DNA of 61,795 nt, taken from Methanosaeta sp. PtaB.Bin039. GTDB lineage: Archaea > Halobacteriota > Methanosarcinia > Methanotrichales > Methanotrichaceae. Location: NCBI GenBank assembly GCA_002067795.1, contig MVQI01000034.1, forward strand, positions 1 through 61,795. The letters are read 5' to 3'. Positions 34,981 through 43,227 of the stretch are shown here, in pieces (position 1 is the stretch's first letter; the number at the start of each line of letters is the position of its first letter). The position numbers and the translations under genes are program-made. Below the pieces are notes generated by a model that had not been told where the DNA came from, did no database searches, and saw nothing but the letters and a program-made list of their open reading frames with translations.

Positions 34981-35730
34981 ATGAGCCGCGCCAAGATAAC
35001 CTTTGATAAGAAGTCCACAGAGCCCATCCCCATATCCTTCCTTGGCTGGAAGTCAAGGAGGGTGCAACTGTGGATCTCCCGAAGACCGATGGACAGGTCT
35101 GAGTTCCCGCCATGCATCCAAAATGTGCTGAGCGATGGGCCGTCTGATGCCGAGAAAGGAGGCGGCTGCAACCGGGCGGCAGCCTTCCTGGCAGCTTTCC
35201 TGGGACAGGCAGGATGGCCCGAGCAGGAAGCACTGGCCCTGTGGCAGGGCTTTGCACACACCCACAACATCAAGGACCCCCTCTTTCACAGGTGGTTTTG
35301 CCGTATGCACTGCCCGTCCTGCCAGACGGTGAAGAGCACATCAAGCGGCTATCCACGTCTAGGCCTAGGTGGTTTGGGCCTGTGCCGGCCTGACAGCCGC
35401 TGCGCTCAGGTGGCCTGGCCGGTTGGATACGGGTGTGACCACCCTTCTGGCCAGGACGACCCTCGAGGTGAGTTCGGCGTCATGAAATGCCTGGACACAC
35501 TGGTTTTTGCCCGTCTGCAGGACTGGCGGACCGGCCGGGAGATGGAGCTTGAGATGAACCAGGGGGAAAGGGAGGAACTGGACCAGATGGTTCGGGATCA
35601 GGGCAGACGCAGTCTTCTGCTTGGGTGGAAGAGGGTTAAAGGCAGGGTTCGGCCTCTCTTCATTCTGGGCGAGGCAGAGGAGACCGACAGCGCATCGGCC
35701 AGAAGGAGCATGCTCTCCGAGCAGATCTGA
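34981..35730 (+). CDS. PriL C-terminal-like Fe-S domain protein
   Basis: About 249 residues. Its central part (FPPCIQNVL...NRAAAFLAAFLGQAGWPEQEALALWQ...FHRWFCRMHCPSC...GYGC) follows the layout of the 4Fe-4S C-terminal domain of the large primase subunit PriL. That domain has a Pro-Pro-Cys start, a helix pair, then Cys residues ending with Gly-Cys. No catalytic primase domain is present, so this is either a stand-alone PriL-CTD-type nucleic-acid-binding protein or a diverged PriL. The C-terminal third is charged and unassigned. The start is unsure: ATG 34981 (MSRAKITFDKK) or GTG 34966, which AAAAAGGA nearly abuts. It follows marker 14 by 32 nt. Confidence 0.6.
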   Translation: MSRAKITFDKKSTEPIPISFLGWKSRRVQLWISRRPMDRSEFPPCIQNVLSDGPSDAEKGGGCNRAAAFLAAFLGQAGWPEQEALALWQGFAHTHNIKDPLFHRWFCRMHCPSCQTVKSTSSGYPRLGLGGLGLCRPDSRCAQVAWPVGYGCDHPSGQDDPRGEFGVMKCLDTLVFARLQDWRTGREMELEMNQGEREELDQMVRDQGRRSLLLGWKRVKGRVRPLFILGEAEETDSASARRSMLSEQI

Positions 35731-35805
35731 AAAGAGCAGACAGACCCTTCATCGGGGCAATATCGATCGCTCATCTACTGGCAGTCTCCCCCAAATGGCG
35801 AGAAA

Positions 35806-35815
35806 CCTTTATCTG
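35806..35815 (+). promoter_or_regulatory. Likely promoter of the rpl15e-exosome operon
   Basis: CCTTTATCTG, a moderate TATA match 72 nt before the rpl15e TTG start; transcription would begin near 35836. It is the only promoter-like element directly ahead of the superoperon. Confidence 0.4.
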
Positions 35816-35886
35816 CCAGAAGTCAGCTCACCTATCTCTGGTCCGGGATGTGACCACCATGGTTGAACCGGGCCGAGGTGTTGTAG

Positions 35887-36474
35887 TTGAAGTCTTTCTA
35901 CGGATATATTCGCGACGCGTGGAACTCTCCCAGCAGCAGCTATGTTGGAGAGCTCCGGCAGGGAAGGATGAAGGCCTGGAGACAGGAGATGACTGTCGAG
36001 AGGATCGAGCGTCCTACCAGGCTTGACCGGGCCAGAGCCCTGGGATACAAAGCGAAGCAGGGGATAGTTCTTGCCAGGGTAAAGGTGCGGCGCGGATCTT
36101 TGCGCAAGTCCCGTTACGTCAGAAACCGAAGGTCCAAGCATATGGGCATGCACCGGCAGACTCCCGGAAAGAGCATCCAGAGGATTGCCGAGGAGAGGGC
36201 ATCCCGGAGGTTCGTAAACCTGGAGGTCTTGAACTCGTACTGGGTGGGCCAGGACGGCCGGTACAAGTGGTATGAGATAATAATGGTCGATCCCCACCAC
36301 CCGGTTGTTGCATCCGATAAGGACCTGAGCTGGATTGCCCATGGCAACCAGCGGGGCAGGGCTGAGCGGGGCAAGACAAGTGCCGGGAAGCGCGGTCGAG
36401 GGCTGATGAAGAAGGGCATGGGAACTGAGAAGACCAGGCCAAGCATCAGGTCCCACCACGGCAAGGGCAAGTGA
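35887..36474 (+). CDS. rpl15e: Ribosomal protein L15e
   Basis: A large-subunit protein of archaea and eukaryotes; 195 residues, very basic. Hallmarks are [62 protein letters not shown] and the basic C-terminal tail. The start is TTG at 35887, with GAGGTG 6 nt upstream. Its stop overlaps the GTG start of the DUF54 gene (GTGA). First gene of the exosome superoperon. Confidence 0.96.
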   Translation: MKSFYGYIRDAWNSPSSSYVGELRQGRMKAWRQEMTVERIERPTRLDRARALGYKAKQGIVLARVKVRRGSLRKSRYVRNRRSKHMGMHRQTPGKSIQRIAEERASRRFVNLEVLNSYWVGQDGRYKWYEIIMVDPHHPVVASDKDLSWIAHGNQRGRAERGKTSAGKRGRGLMKKGMGTEKTRPSIRSHHGKGK

Positions 36475-36887
36475 TCCATCACATCTCTTTCAGGGCCTTT
36501 GTATCCGCTACCGAGGATCCGGAGCGGGTCAAGAAGGCCCTGGGCATATTCGTCCCTCTGGACCTCGTCCTATCGTCTTCGGCCAAGGGCTTCTATGGCA
36601 ATGAGATCGTAATCCTGGAAGCGACCTTGAAGAGGAAGGAGGGCATGGGATTCTTCCGCATACTCAAGGAGCAGCTTCCGCCGCCGGATATAGCCCGGCT
36701 GAAGCGCGAGGCAGAGGCGCGCACCGATGAAGACTGCCAGTTCCACCTGCGTCTGGACAAGCAGGCCGCTTATCAGGGCCGGGTGGAGCTGACCGATTCC
36801 AGGGACGCCATCGACGTCTGCGCTCATGTAGCCACCTATCCGGCCAGGCCGGAGGAGGCGGTCCGGATGGTAAAGGAGCTGTTCTGA
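36471..36887 (+). CDS. DUF54 RNA-binding protein (exosome-operon COG1325 type)
   Basis: 138 residues of the archaeal DUF54/COG1325 group, often listed as an RNA-binding or exosome-associated protein because of its place in this operon. It begins [24 protein letters not shown] and has [16 protein letters not shown] and FRLDKQ-like [16 protein letters not shown]. The GTG start (36471) shares GTGA with the L15e stop. Its own stop shares CTGA with the 49-residue ORF that follows. An RNA-related function is inferred from context. Confidence 0.85.
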   Translation: MIHHISFRAFVSATEDPERVKKALGIFVPLDLVLSSSAKGFYGNEIVILEATLKRKEGMGFFRILKEQLPPPDIARLKREAEARTDEDCQFHLRLDKQAAYQGRVELTDSRDAIDVCAHVATYPARPEEAVRMVKELF

Positions 36888-37033
36888 TAAGCGGCGTCCT
36901 CTATGTCGTCAAGCTGCCGCTGGGCCGGACTTTCGAGGCACTGGCAGGTAGGTCCGACATTAGGGTGCAAAGAGATATTCATGGCCATTTCAGGGTGATG
37001 CTGGAGGGCCGGAGTTCCTGTGAGATACTATGA
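36884..37033 (+). CDS. Small ORF between DUF54 and rnp3 (49 aa), apparent CTG start
   Basis: Not recognised. The frame (M)[19 protein letters not shown]...GHFRVMLEGRSSCEIL opens with CTG at 36884, which overlaps the DUF54 stop in a CTGA arrangement and lies 5 nt after GGAG. It ends at 37033, 14 nt inside rnp3. The sequence alternates strands and a helix and has normal codon use. With no intergenic space on either side, it probably is translated by coupling. It could instead be a relic of a larger gene. Confidence 0.5.
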   Translation: MISGVLYVVKLPLGRTFEALAGRSDIRVQRDIHGHFRVMLEGRSSCEIL

Positions 37034-37685
37034 GTTGGTGCAGGCGATACCGGAGGGATCGTCGTCTCTATGCCGGATGGCTTTGGTGGCCAGGCGGCTA
37101 GGGTATCACGGCATAGTGGTATGCAACCGGGGGACGATCTGGTCTGAAAAGGCCGCCCGAAACGTCTCTGGGATGGAGATTGTATCAGGATCGATGGTGG
37201 CTATACGGGAGCCCCGCGCCATGCGGGGCCAGGTGTCCCGGTTGCGGAACAAAACGGCATTCGTTGCAGTTGACGGCCTATCCGAGGCCATGTGCCGGAC
37301 CGCGATCGAGGATCCGCTGGTCGATGCGCTTCATCCATTCGATGGCTTTCGGCTGACCGTCCCTTATGCTCGGATGGCAAGGATGAACCAGGTCGCTCTG
37401 ACCGTTGACTTAAGTCCCCTCATATGGCTGCGGGGAGGACAGAGGTCTCGCTGGCTGGATCTGTCTCGAAAGAACCTGCAGATGGCTCGCAAGTTCAAAA
37501 TCCATCTGGCTCTGACCGCCTTGCCCAGATCCCACCTGGACCTCAGAGGGCCCCGGGACCTGATCGCCCTGGCCATGCTGGCGGGGATGACCGCCGACGA
37601 AGCGGGCCAGGCTTTAGAGTATCCTGGCAAGGTGGCGCATCTGAACTGCCGTCATTGGCAGTCTCCAGGGGTGGAGCTGTTATGA
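37020..37685 (+). CDS. rnp3: Ribonuclease P protein component 3 (Rpp30)
   Basis: A TIM-barrel subunit of archaeal RNase P, which trims tRNA 5' leaders. 221 residues: YYELVQAIPEGSSSLCRMALVARRLGYHGIVVCN, FVAVDGLSE, DALHPFDGFRLTVP, MNQVALTVDLSPLIW, the latter typical of Rpp30. The start is GTG at 37020, with GGAG 6 nt upstream, inside the end of the 49-residue ORF. Its stop overlaps the ATG of the next small ORF (ATGA). Paired with rnp2 downstream. Confidence 0.9.
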   Translation: MRYYELVQAIPEGSSSLCRMALVARRLGYHGIVVCNRGTIWSEKAARNVSGMEIVSGSMVAIREPRAMRGQVSRLRNKTAFVAVDGLSEAMCRTAIEDPLVDALHPFDGFRLTVPYARMARMNQVALTVDLSPLIWLRGGQRSRWLDLSRKNLQMARKFKIHLALTALPRSHLDLRGPRDLIALAMLAGMTADEAGQALEYPGKVAHLNCRHWQSPGVELL

Positions 37686-37825
37686 CCGCCACGATTTCCA
37701 TGACCGCCACGTCCAATGATCGCCGCGGTTCTTTTCCCACCGTGGACGGTGATTGCATGCCTTTTAGCCAAGGGGCACAAGATGTCTCATCGACCGGCTC
37801 AGTGCTTTGGGAGGCAGTAGAGTGA
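37682..37825 (+). CDS. Small bridging ORF between rnp3 and rnp2 (47 aa)
   Basis: Unknown. MTATISMTATSNDRRGSF...WEAVE, Ser/Thr-rich with a repeated MTAT. The ATG shares ATGA with the rnp3 stop, and GTGGAG lies 5 nt upstream. The stop shares GTGA with the rnp2 GTG start. The exact fit at both ends argues for translation, perhaps as a coupling peptide. The low complexity and duplicated ATGACCGCCACG (37682 and 37700) leave open that it is only a spacer that stayed open. Confidence 0.45.
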   Translation: MTATISMTATSNDRRGSFPTVDGDCMPFSQGAQDVSSTGSVLWEAVE

Positions 37826-38346
37826 GAAGCAGGCTTCCAGTTCTGCGAGAGCGTCGCAGGTACCTGGCATTCGAGCTCGAGTCGGAAGGGCAGGCAGACT
37901 CGCGCGGAATCATGCAGGAGGTCCACCTCGCCTATTCCAGCCTTTTCGGAGACACTGGTGGTGCCAGGCCCAGGCTGATATCATTTGATGGCCAGTTTGG
38001 GATAATTCGTTTCCAAAATGGCTATCTGGAAGAGCTGCGAGCTGCCATGGCCACGATAACCTCCGTCTGCAACGAACGGGCTGCCGTGCGGGTGCGGGGG
38101 GTCTCAGGGACCATCAAAGCAGCCACAGAAAAGTATATACCACAAAGGGCGCTAATTTTGGCCGGAGATCGCAGAAGAGTAGAATTGGAAGGAATTTCTG
38201 GATCGGTTGTGCGCATTCGCGGTTGCGAGATCGATATAAGCCCGGAGGATCGGGCAGATGGATTGGATACCAGATATCTGGGTCTGACCTGTTTTGACAT
38301 AGAAGGAGGATGCAACGGTGCAGATGGCCCCTCAAATGGGATATGA
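37822..38346 (+). CDS. rnp2: Ribonuclease P protein component 2 (Pop5)
   Basis: The Pop5 subunit of RNase P, 174 residues. Seen: [18 protein letters not shown] (N-terminal strand), [12 protein letters not shown], and [28 protein letters not shown], matching the RNP-like Pop5 core. Longer than the usual about 120-140 residues: after the core there is a C-terminal piece ([17 protein letters not shown]) that overlaps psmA by 29 nt. GTG 37822 has GGGAGG 7 nt upstream and overlaps the preceding stop. Rpp30 and Pop5 bind as a pair, which suits their adjacency. Confidence 0.85.
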   Translation: MRSRLPVLRERRRYLAFELESEGQADSRGIMQEVHLAYSSLFGDTGGARPRLISFDGQFGIIRFQNGYLEELRAAMATITSVCNERAAVRVRGVSGTIKAATEKYIPQRALILAGDRRRVELEGISGSVVRIRGCEIDISPEDRADGLDTRYLGLTCFDIEGGCNGADGPSNGI

Positions 38347-39058
38347 TAGGGCAATTACAGTATTCAGCCCGGACGGAAGGCTATTTCAGGTGGAGTACGC
38401 CCGTGAGGCGGTCCGGCGGGGCACCACCGCAGTTGGCGTAAAGGCGGTGGATGGAGTGGCGGTGCTGGTGGACAAAAGGATAACCAGCCGCCTGATGGAA
38501 CCTGAATCGATCGAGAAGATATTCCAGATAGACAGCCATATAGGAGCAGCCACTTCCGGATTGGTGGCCGATGCAAGGATACTGGTGGACCGGGCCCGGG
38601 TGGAGTGTCAGATAAACCGGCTGGTTTACGATGAGAGGATCGGTGTGGAGACCCTGGCCAAGAAGATATGCGACTTCAAGCAGACCTATACCCAGTATGG
38701 CGGGGTTCGCCCGTTCGGAACGGCTCTGCTTATCATCGGGGCCGAGGACGAGCAGCCCCGGCTATTTGAGACCGATCCCAGTGGAGCCCTGCTTGAGTAT
38801 AAGGCAACTGGGATAGGGGCGGGCCGCTCAGCGGTGATGGAGGTCTTCGAGGCCGAGTATCGGGAGGACATGGTACTTGAGGAGGCCCTTCTGCTGGGGC
38901 TCAAAGCCCTTTACAAGGCATCAGAAGGCCGTGTTGAGGCAGCCACCACCGAGATCGGCATAATCCGTATGGACGATCGAGCGTTCCGAAAGCTCTCCGA
39001 AGCTGAGGTCTCCGCTTATGTGGAGAAGATGAAGGCCGCAGCGGGAGGAGAGGCGTAA
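38318..39058 (+). CDS. psmA: Proteasome alpha subunit
   Basis: The outer-ring subunit of the 20S proteasome, 246 residues. The typical N-terminus [32 protein letters not shown] forms the gate; [18 protein letters not shown] and [12 protein letters not shown] are conserved. There is no N-terminal catalytic Thr, as expected for alpha. GTG 38318 has GGAGGA about 7 nt upstream. The beta subunit is not in the window. Lies between rnp2 (overlapping) and sbds (3 nt away). Confidence 0.97.
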   Translation: MQMAPQMGYDRAITVFSPDGRLFQVEYAREAVRRGTTAVGVKAVDGVAVLVDKRITSRLMEPESIEKIFQIDSHIGAATSGLVADARILVDRARVECQINRLVYDERIGVETLAKKICDFKQTYTQYGGVRPFGTALLIIGAEDEQPRLFETDPSGALLEYKATGIGAGRSAVMEVFEAEYREDMVLEEALLLGLKALYKASEGRVEAATTEIGIIRMDDRAFRKLSEAEVSAYVEKMKAAAGGEA

Positions 39059-39061
39059 GAA

Positions 39062-39760
39062 ATGGTCAACCTGGACGAGGCGGTCACAGCCAGGCTGAAG
39101 ACCCATGGAACGGTCTTCGAGGTACTGGTAGATCCCGATCTGGCCCTTGCCCTTCGCCGGGGCGAATCCGTCCGCCTGGAGGACGTCCTGGCGGTGGAGG
39201 ACGTCTTTGAGAACGCCAGCCGAGGCGACCGTAGCGCCGAAGAGGATCTCATCTCGGCCTTCGGTTCGGCCGATACGATGGCCATCGCCGAGAAGATCAT
39301 CAAGAAGGGGGAGATCAGCCTCACCGCTGACCAGCGGAAACGGTTCGTAGAGGCCAAGCGCAGGCAGGTGATCGAGGCCATATCCAGGAATGCCATCAAT
39401 CCCCAGACCAAGACGCCCCATCCGCCCGGCAGAATAGAGCAGGCGATGACCGAGGCCAAGATCCATATCGATCCCACCAAGTCCACTGAGGAGCTGGTGG
39501 GGATGGTCATGAAGGCCATCCGGCCGATCATCCCCATCCGGTTCGAGGAGGTGGAGGTGGCGGTCAAGGTTCCGGCAAGCTATGCACCCAAAGCCTATGG
39601 TGAGCTTGCAGCGTTTGGCAAGCTTACGAGGGAAGCCTGGCAAAACGATGGGTCCTGGATCGGGGTCGTCAAGATCCCGGCAGGTATGCAGCCGGAGTTC
39701 TATTCGCTGGTGAACCGCCTTACCAAGGGGGACGCTGAGACGAAGCTTCTGAGACATTGA
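39062..39760 (+). CDS. SBDS family ribosome maturation protein
   Basis: Archaeal orthologue of Shwachman-Bodian-Diamond protein (Sdo1), which with EF-2-like GTPases releases aIF6 from the 50S subunit. 232 residues in three domains: MVNLDEAVTARLKTHGTVFEVLVDP with DVLAVEDVFENASRG (FYSH domain), QMTAEQR-like LTADQRKRFVEAKRRQVIEAI and the ferredoxin-like C-terminal domain ending GMQPEFYSLVNRLTKGDAE. Starts 3 nt after psmA. Confidence 0.95.
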   Translation: MVNLDEAVTARLKTHGTVFEVLVDPDLALALRRGESVRLEDVLAVEDVFENASRGDRSAEEDLISAFGSADTMAIAEKIIKKGEISLTADQRKRFVEAKRRQVIEAISRNAINPQTKTPHPPGRIEQAMTEAKIHIDPTKSTEELVGMVMKAIRPIIPIRFEEVEVAVKVPASYAPKAYGELAAFGKLTREAWQNDGSWIGVVKIPAGMQPEFYSLVNRLTKGDAETKLLRH

Positions 39761-39770
39761 GGACCGTAGA

Positions 39771-40463
39771 ATGGATCACATGGAGCGCAGAGTGGTGGTG
39801 CCCGGCGACGTTCTCTCCGAGGAATCCAAGAGGGCGGGAGAGGGCACCTATGTCAAGGATGAGAAGGTTTACGCTCTTCTTTATGGCATTGCCAACTTCA
39901 GGGAGAAGATAAATGTGATCCCTCTGGCCGGAAAATACATCCCGGTGGCAGGGGATAACGTGCTTGGCACGATCAAGGATATCACATTTTCCAACTGGAT
40001 CGTGGACATCAATTCGCCTTATGACGGCCTCCTCCATATATCCGAGTACCCCAGGAAGATAGAGGCCGACGACATGTCCAAGTACCTGCGTATCGGCAGC
40101 TCGGTTATGGCCCGGGTAAAGGAGGTGGACTCCACAATGAAGGTGGAGCTCACCCTCAATGACCGCAGGCTGGGGCAGATCAAGACCGGACGGGTGATAG
40201 AGATCAGCCATACAAGAGTGCCCCGGTTGATCGGCAAGGGCGGATCGATGATAAGCATGCTCAAGAAAGAGCTCTGCTGCAACATATTCGTCGGCCAGAA
40301 TGGCAGGATATGGATCAACGGTAGTGAAGAGGATATGGACCTGGCGTTGAAGACCATCCAGCTCATAGAGAAGGAGGCCCATACAAACGGGCTTACCGAC
40401 CGGGTGGTCGAATACATAAAAACAGAGAAGGGCGGCAGGCAGGGATGCCACATATCAGGTTGA
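39771..40463 (+). CDS. rrp4: Exosome complex RNA-binding protein Rrp4
   Basis: The cap subunit of the archaeal exosome that guides RNA to the Rrp41-Rrp42 ring. 230 residues: N-terminal [12 protein letters not shown], an S1 domain ([31 protein letters not shown]), and a KH domain ([20 protein letters not shown]...[14 protein letters not shown]). It sits directly before rrp41 (4 nt gap), the usual order. No Csl4 or DnaG-exosome link is nearby, although dnaG, a known exosome partner, is about 12 kb away. Confidence 0.96.
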   Translation: MDHMERRVVVPGDVLSEESKRAGEGTYVKDEKVYALLYGIANFREKINVIPLAGKYIPVAGDNVLGTIKDITFSNWIVDINSPYDGLLHISEYPRKIEADDMSKYLRIGSSVMARVKEVDSTMKVELTLNDRRLGQIKTGRVIEISHTRVPRLIGKGGSMISMLKKELCCNIFVGQNGRIWINGSEEDMDLALKTIQLIEKEAHTNGLTDRVVEYIKTEKGGRQGCHISG

Positions 40464-40467
40464 TTTT

Positions 40468-41208
40468 ATGCAAGGAAATAACGGAAATATCACGTTCATA
40501 AGAGACGGAGTTCGCCTGGACGGAAGACGGGTGGACGAGCTCCGCCCCATCAAGATAGAGGTGGGTGTTCTGTCCAGGGCGGACGGCTCCTGCTACATGG
40601 AGATGGGCGACAACAAGGTCGTCGCGGCAGTCTATGGTCCTCGCGAGGTCCATCCCAGGCACCTGCAAGAGGTAAGCCGGGCCATAGTCAGGTATCGGTA
40701 CAACATGGCCTCATTCTCCGTGGAGGAGAGACGGCGACCGGGCCCAGACCGGCGGAGCTACGAGTTGTCCAAGGTTAGCAGAGAGGCGCTTGAGCCGGTA
40801 ATCTTGACCTCCTACTTCCCGCGCTCGGTGATCGACATATTCGTCGAGGTCCTGCAGGCTGACGCCGGTACCAGAACCGCCGGGATCAACGCGGCCTCTG
40901 TTGCCCTGGCCGATGCCGGGATACCGATGAAAGGCCTGATAACATCCTGTGCCGCAGGCAAGGTAGATGGTCAGGTCGTCCTCGATCCCATGAAGGAGGA
41001 GGACAACTTCGGCCAGGCTGACCTGCCAATCGCCATAACTCCATGGGGTGATATTACCCTTATACAGATGGACGGCGACCTTAGCAGGGACGAGTTCCGC
41101 CAGGCTGTCGAGCTTGCCAGGATCGGGTGCGGAAAGATCTACGAGATCCAGCGAAAAGCCCTATTGGACCGGTACTGCCAGATGGAGAGCGCAGCGCAGG
41201 AGGCCTGA
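40468..41208 (+). CDS. rrp41: Exosome complex exonuclease Rrp41
   Basis: The catalytic RNase PH-type subunit, degrading RNA 3'-5' phosphorolytically. 246 residues: [56 protein letters not shown] and the active-site strand [26 protein letters not shown]. Sandwiched between rrp4 and rrp42 with gaps of 4 and 3 nt, so the complex is made from one message. Confidence 0.97.
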   Translation: MQGNNGNITFIRDGVRLDGRRVDELRPIKIEVGVLSRADGSCYMEMGDNKVVAAVYGPREVHPRHLQEVSRAIVRYRYNMASFSVEERRRPGPDRRSYELSKVSREALEPVILTSYFPRSVIDIFVEVLQADAGTRTAGINAASVALADAGIPMKGLITSCAAGKVDGQVVLDPMKEEDNFGQADLPIAITPWGDITLIQMDGDLSRDEFRQAVELARIGCGKIYEIQRKALLDRYCQMESAAQEA

Positions 41209-41211
41209 GAT

Positions 41212-41988
41212 ATGAGCAGCGTAATATCCGAGATCCGAAAGGATTACCTTTACAACCTCATGCTTCGGGGTCAGAGGGCCGACGGCCGCGCCTTCGACCA
41301 GCCACGGGAGATCTCCATCAAGACCGGCGTCATAAGGAAGGCCGAGGGATCTGCCCTGGTGACACTTGGCGATACCCAGGTTATGGTCGGTGTGAAGATG
41401 CAGCCTGGAGAGCCCTTCCCAGATTCTCTGGACCGTGGAGTCATAGTCACCAACGCCGAGCTTGTACCCCTGGCCTCGCCCATGTTCGAGCCTGGCCCGC
41501 CCAACGAGTTCGGCATAGAACTGGCCAGGGTTGTGGACAGGGGCGTCCGCGAGTCCGGGGCAGTAGATCTTGCTGGCCTGTGCATAACTCCGGGGGAGAA
41601 GGTATGGATAGTCTTCATAGACATCCACATCTTGGACGATTGCGGCAACATCATGGACGCGTCAAGCTTAGGAGCGATCGCAGCGCTTCTCACAACGACC
41701 GTGCCTGCCAAGAAGTTCGGCCTGGGAGAGGACTACCCGTTGCCGATAAAGGACATCCCCATTGCCATGACCGCAGTTGAGTTCGGTGGAGTTGTCATGT
41801 TCGACGCCGACGTCGACGAGGAAGCCATGGCCGATACCAAGCTGACGGTCATATCCCGAGCGGACGGCACCATATGCGGGGTGCAGAAGAGCGGAACCGG
41901 AGTCCTGAGCCAGGAGCAGATATACCGCATCGTTGATATAGCATGTGAGAATGCTAAGGGCATCCGGGAGAAGTTTCTGGAAGTATAA
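41212..41988 (+). CDS. rrp42: Exosome complex subunit Rrp42
   Basis: The non-catalytic RNase PH-type partner of Rrp41 in the hexameric ring. 258 residues: RKDYLYNLMLRGQRADGRAFDQPREISIKTGV, ALVTLGDTQVMVGVKMQPGEPFPD and LGEDYPLPIKDIPIAMTAVEFG. It starts 3 nt after rrp41 and ends 2 nt before rpl37ae. Confidence 0.97.
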   Translation: MSSVISEIRKDYLYNLMLRGQRADGRAFDQPREISIKTGVIRKAEGSALVTLGDTQVMVGVKMQPGEPFPDSLDRGVIVTNAELVPLASPMFEPGPPNEFGIELARVVDRGVRESGAVDLAGLCITPGEKVWIVFIDIHILDDCGNIMDASSLGAIAALLTTTVPAKKFGLGEDYPLPIKDIPIAMTAVEFGGVVMFDADVDEEAMADTKLTVISRADGTICGVQKSGTGVLSQEQIYRIVDIACENAKGIREKFLEV

Positions 41989-41990
41989 TC

Positions 41991-42272
41991 ATGGTCAAGC
42001 AGTTCAAGAAAGGAAGGAAGAGCAGGTCTGCAGCTCGATTCGGTCCCAGGTACGGACGCAAGTCCCGTAAGCTGGTGGCAGACTTAGAGGAGAAGAGCAG
42101 GGCAAGGTACGACTGCCCCCAGTGCGGTCGTGACCGGATAAGGCGCACTGACACCTCCATATGGAGATGCTCAAAGTGCGGATATGCCTTCGCCGGCGGC
42201 GCCTACCTCCCGGAAACCTCAGCCGGGCGATCTGTGGCGCGCTCGCTGAAGAAGAACCTGGAGATCCAGTAG
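41991..42272 (+). CDS. rpl37ae: Ribosomal protein L37Ae
   Basis: A small zinc ribosomal protein, 93 residues. MVKQFKKGRKSRSAARFGPRYGRKSRKLV is followed by the zinc ribbon CPQCGRDRIRRTDTSIWRCSKCGYAFAGGAY. Starts 2 nt after rrp42; rpoP begins at the base after its stop. Confidence 0.96.
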   Translation: MVKQFKKGRKSRSAARFGPRYGRKSRKLVADLEEKSRARYDCPQCGRDRIRRTDTSIWRCSKCGYAFAGGAYLPETSAGRSVARSLKKNLEIQ

Positions 42273-42410
42273 ATGGCTTATAAGTGCACCAGGTGCAAGA
42301 AGACCGTAGAGGTGGATTACGAGTACAGCGGGATCCGCTGTCCGTACTGTGGCCACCGCATCCTCATGAAGGAGCGGCCAACTACCGTAAAGAGGATGAA
42401 GGCGGTCTGA
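42273..42410 (+). CDS. rpoP: DNA-directed RNA polymerase subunit P (Rpo12)
   Basis: A 45-residue zinc-ribbon subunit of RNA polymerase. The frame [20 protein letters not shown] then [16 protein letters not shown]...VKRMKAV has the two CxxC pairs and the conserved IRCPYCG. It begins at the base directly after the L37Ae stop, as in many euryarchaea. It is too short for usual ORF cut-offs. Confidence 0.95.
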   Translation: MAYKCTRCKKTVEVDYEYSGIRCPYCGHRILMKERPTTVKRMKAV

Positions 42411-42532
42411 AATGGGCCTGTCATCGGCCATAGGTGCAGCAGCCTCCTTATCATGAGTGCCAGATTGCAGTTTGGGAAAATGGTCGGATCTGCCGGCATC
42501 TGGCATGCGCTGCACTGCGATTGGTGGCCACG
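42411..42532 (+). other. Gap between rpoP and pcc1 with a SWIM-like frame
   Basis: 122 bases where many euryarchaea have a Brix-domain (IMP4-like) gene. No Brix sequence is present. One frame, open from GTG 42434 and continuous with pcc1, reads HECQIAVWENGRICRHLACAALRL, a C-x10-C-x-H pattern like the end of a SWIM zinc finger. A TAG at 42431 closes it upstream. It may be a remnant or an N-terminal extension of Pcc1. Confidence 0.35.
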
Positions 42533-42760
42533 ATGAAGGGTCGGGCTGAGCTAAGATTCCCTGCCGATGACGCCTGCCGGCTGGCCATGGCGCTGTGGCC
42601 GGAGCTTGACGACGACCTGCACCGCGGGTCTGTCCAGCTTGATCAGGCAGGGGACGCTTTGCGCCTCACGATATGCGCAGACGATGTGGTATCGCTCCGG
42701 GCGGCCCTTAACACCTGGCTCAGATTGACAAAGATTGCATTGGAGATGGAGAAGGTATGA
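42533..42760 (+). CDS. pcc1: KEOPS complex subunit Pcc1
   Basis: The dimerising subunit of KEOPS, which makes the universal tRNA modification t6A. 75 residues: MKGRAELRFPADDACRLAMALWPEL, LTICADDVVSLRAALNTWLRL, a two-helix/three-strand pattern typical of Pcc1. ATG 42533 has GGTGG 5 nt upstream. The frame is open further up (see preceding entry), but the added part is unlike Pcc1. The stop overlaps the pfdB start by 4 nt. Confidence 0.88.
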   Translation: MKGRAELRFPADDACRLAMALWPELDDDLHRGSVQLDQAGDALRLTICADDVVSLRAALNTWLRLTKIALEMEKV

Positions 42761-43119
42761 GCGGCGAATTGCCTCCACAAGTCCAGAACCAGCTGGCTCA
42801 GCTGCAGCAGCTGCAGCAGCAGGCCCAGGCCTTGTTGAACCAGAAAAGCCAGATCGAACTCCTCAAGAAGGAGACGGAAGCCGCCTACAAGGAGCTGGAG
42901 AGCAGCTCTGACCAGGTCGTGGTCTACAAGAACGTAGGCGAGCTGATGCTCAGGTCCGATCGGGACAAATTGCTGGCCGAGCTGAAGGAACGCAGCGACC
43001 TGATGGAGCTGCGCCTAAAGACCGTCAGCAAGCAGGAAGAGCGTATCCAGAGCCGTTTTACGCAGCTGCAGGAGCAGCTTCGGCAGTCTCTGGGACAGGC
43101 GCCTCCCCGGGGCAGCTAG
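42757..43119 (+). CDS. pfdB: Prefoldin beta subunit
   Basis: A subunit of the hexameric chaperone prefoldin, 120 residues. It has the coiled-coil arms (VQNQLAQLQQLQQQAQALL and the C-terminal KERSDLMELRLKTVSKQEERI) around the hairpin VVYKNVGELML. The ATG overlaps the pcc1 stop (ATGA). Last protein gene of the superoperon; a tRNA gene begins 14 nt after the stop. Confidence 0.95.
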   Translation: MSGELPPQVQNQLAQLQQLQQQAQALLNQKSQIELLKKETEAAYKELESSSDQVVVYKNVGELMLRSDRDKLLAELKERSDLMELRLKTVSKQEERIQSRFTQLQEQLRQSLGQAPPRGS

Positions 43120-43133
43120 ACCGGGGATACGAT

Positions 43134-43208
43134 GGACCCGTGGCTTAGCCAGGATATAGCACCGGGCTTCTAACCCGGGGGTCGCGGGTTCGAGTCCCGC
43201 CGGGTCCG
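43134..43208 (+). tRNA. tRNA-Arg (anticodon TCT)
   Basis: A full cloverleaf. Acceptor GGACCCG (43134-43140) pairs with CGGGTCC (43201-43207), and discriminator G is 43208. Anticodon stem CCGGG/CCCGG encloses loop CTTCTAA, giving TCT for AGA (and AGG). The T-arm is GCGGG-TTCGAGT-CCCGC. No CCA is encoded and no intron is seen. It lies between pfdB and cooT, probably co-transcribed and cut out. Confidence 0.96.
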
Positions 43209-43227
43209 TCCTACTATTGGTGTCCAC

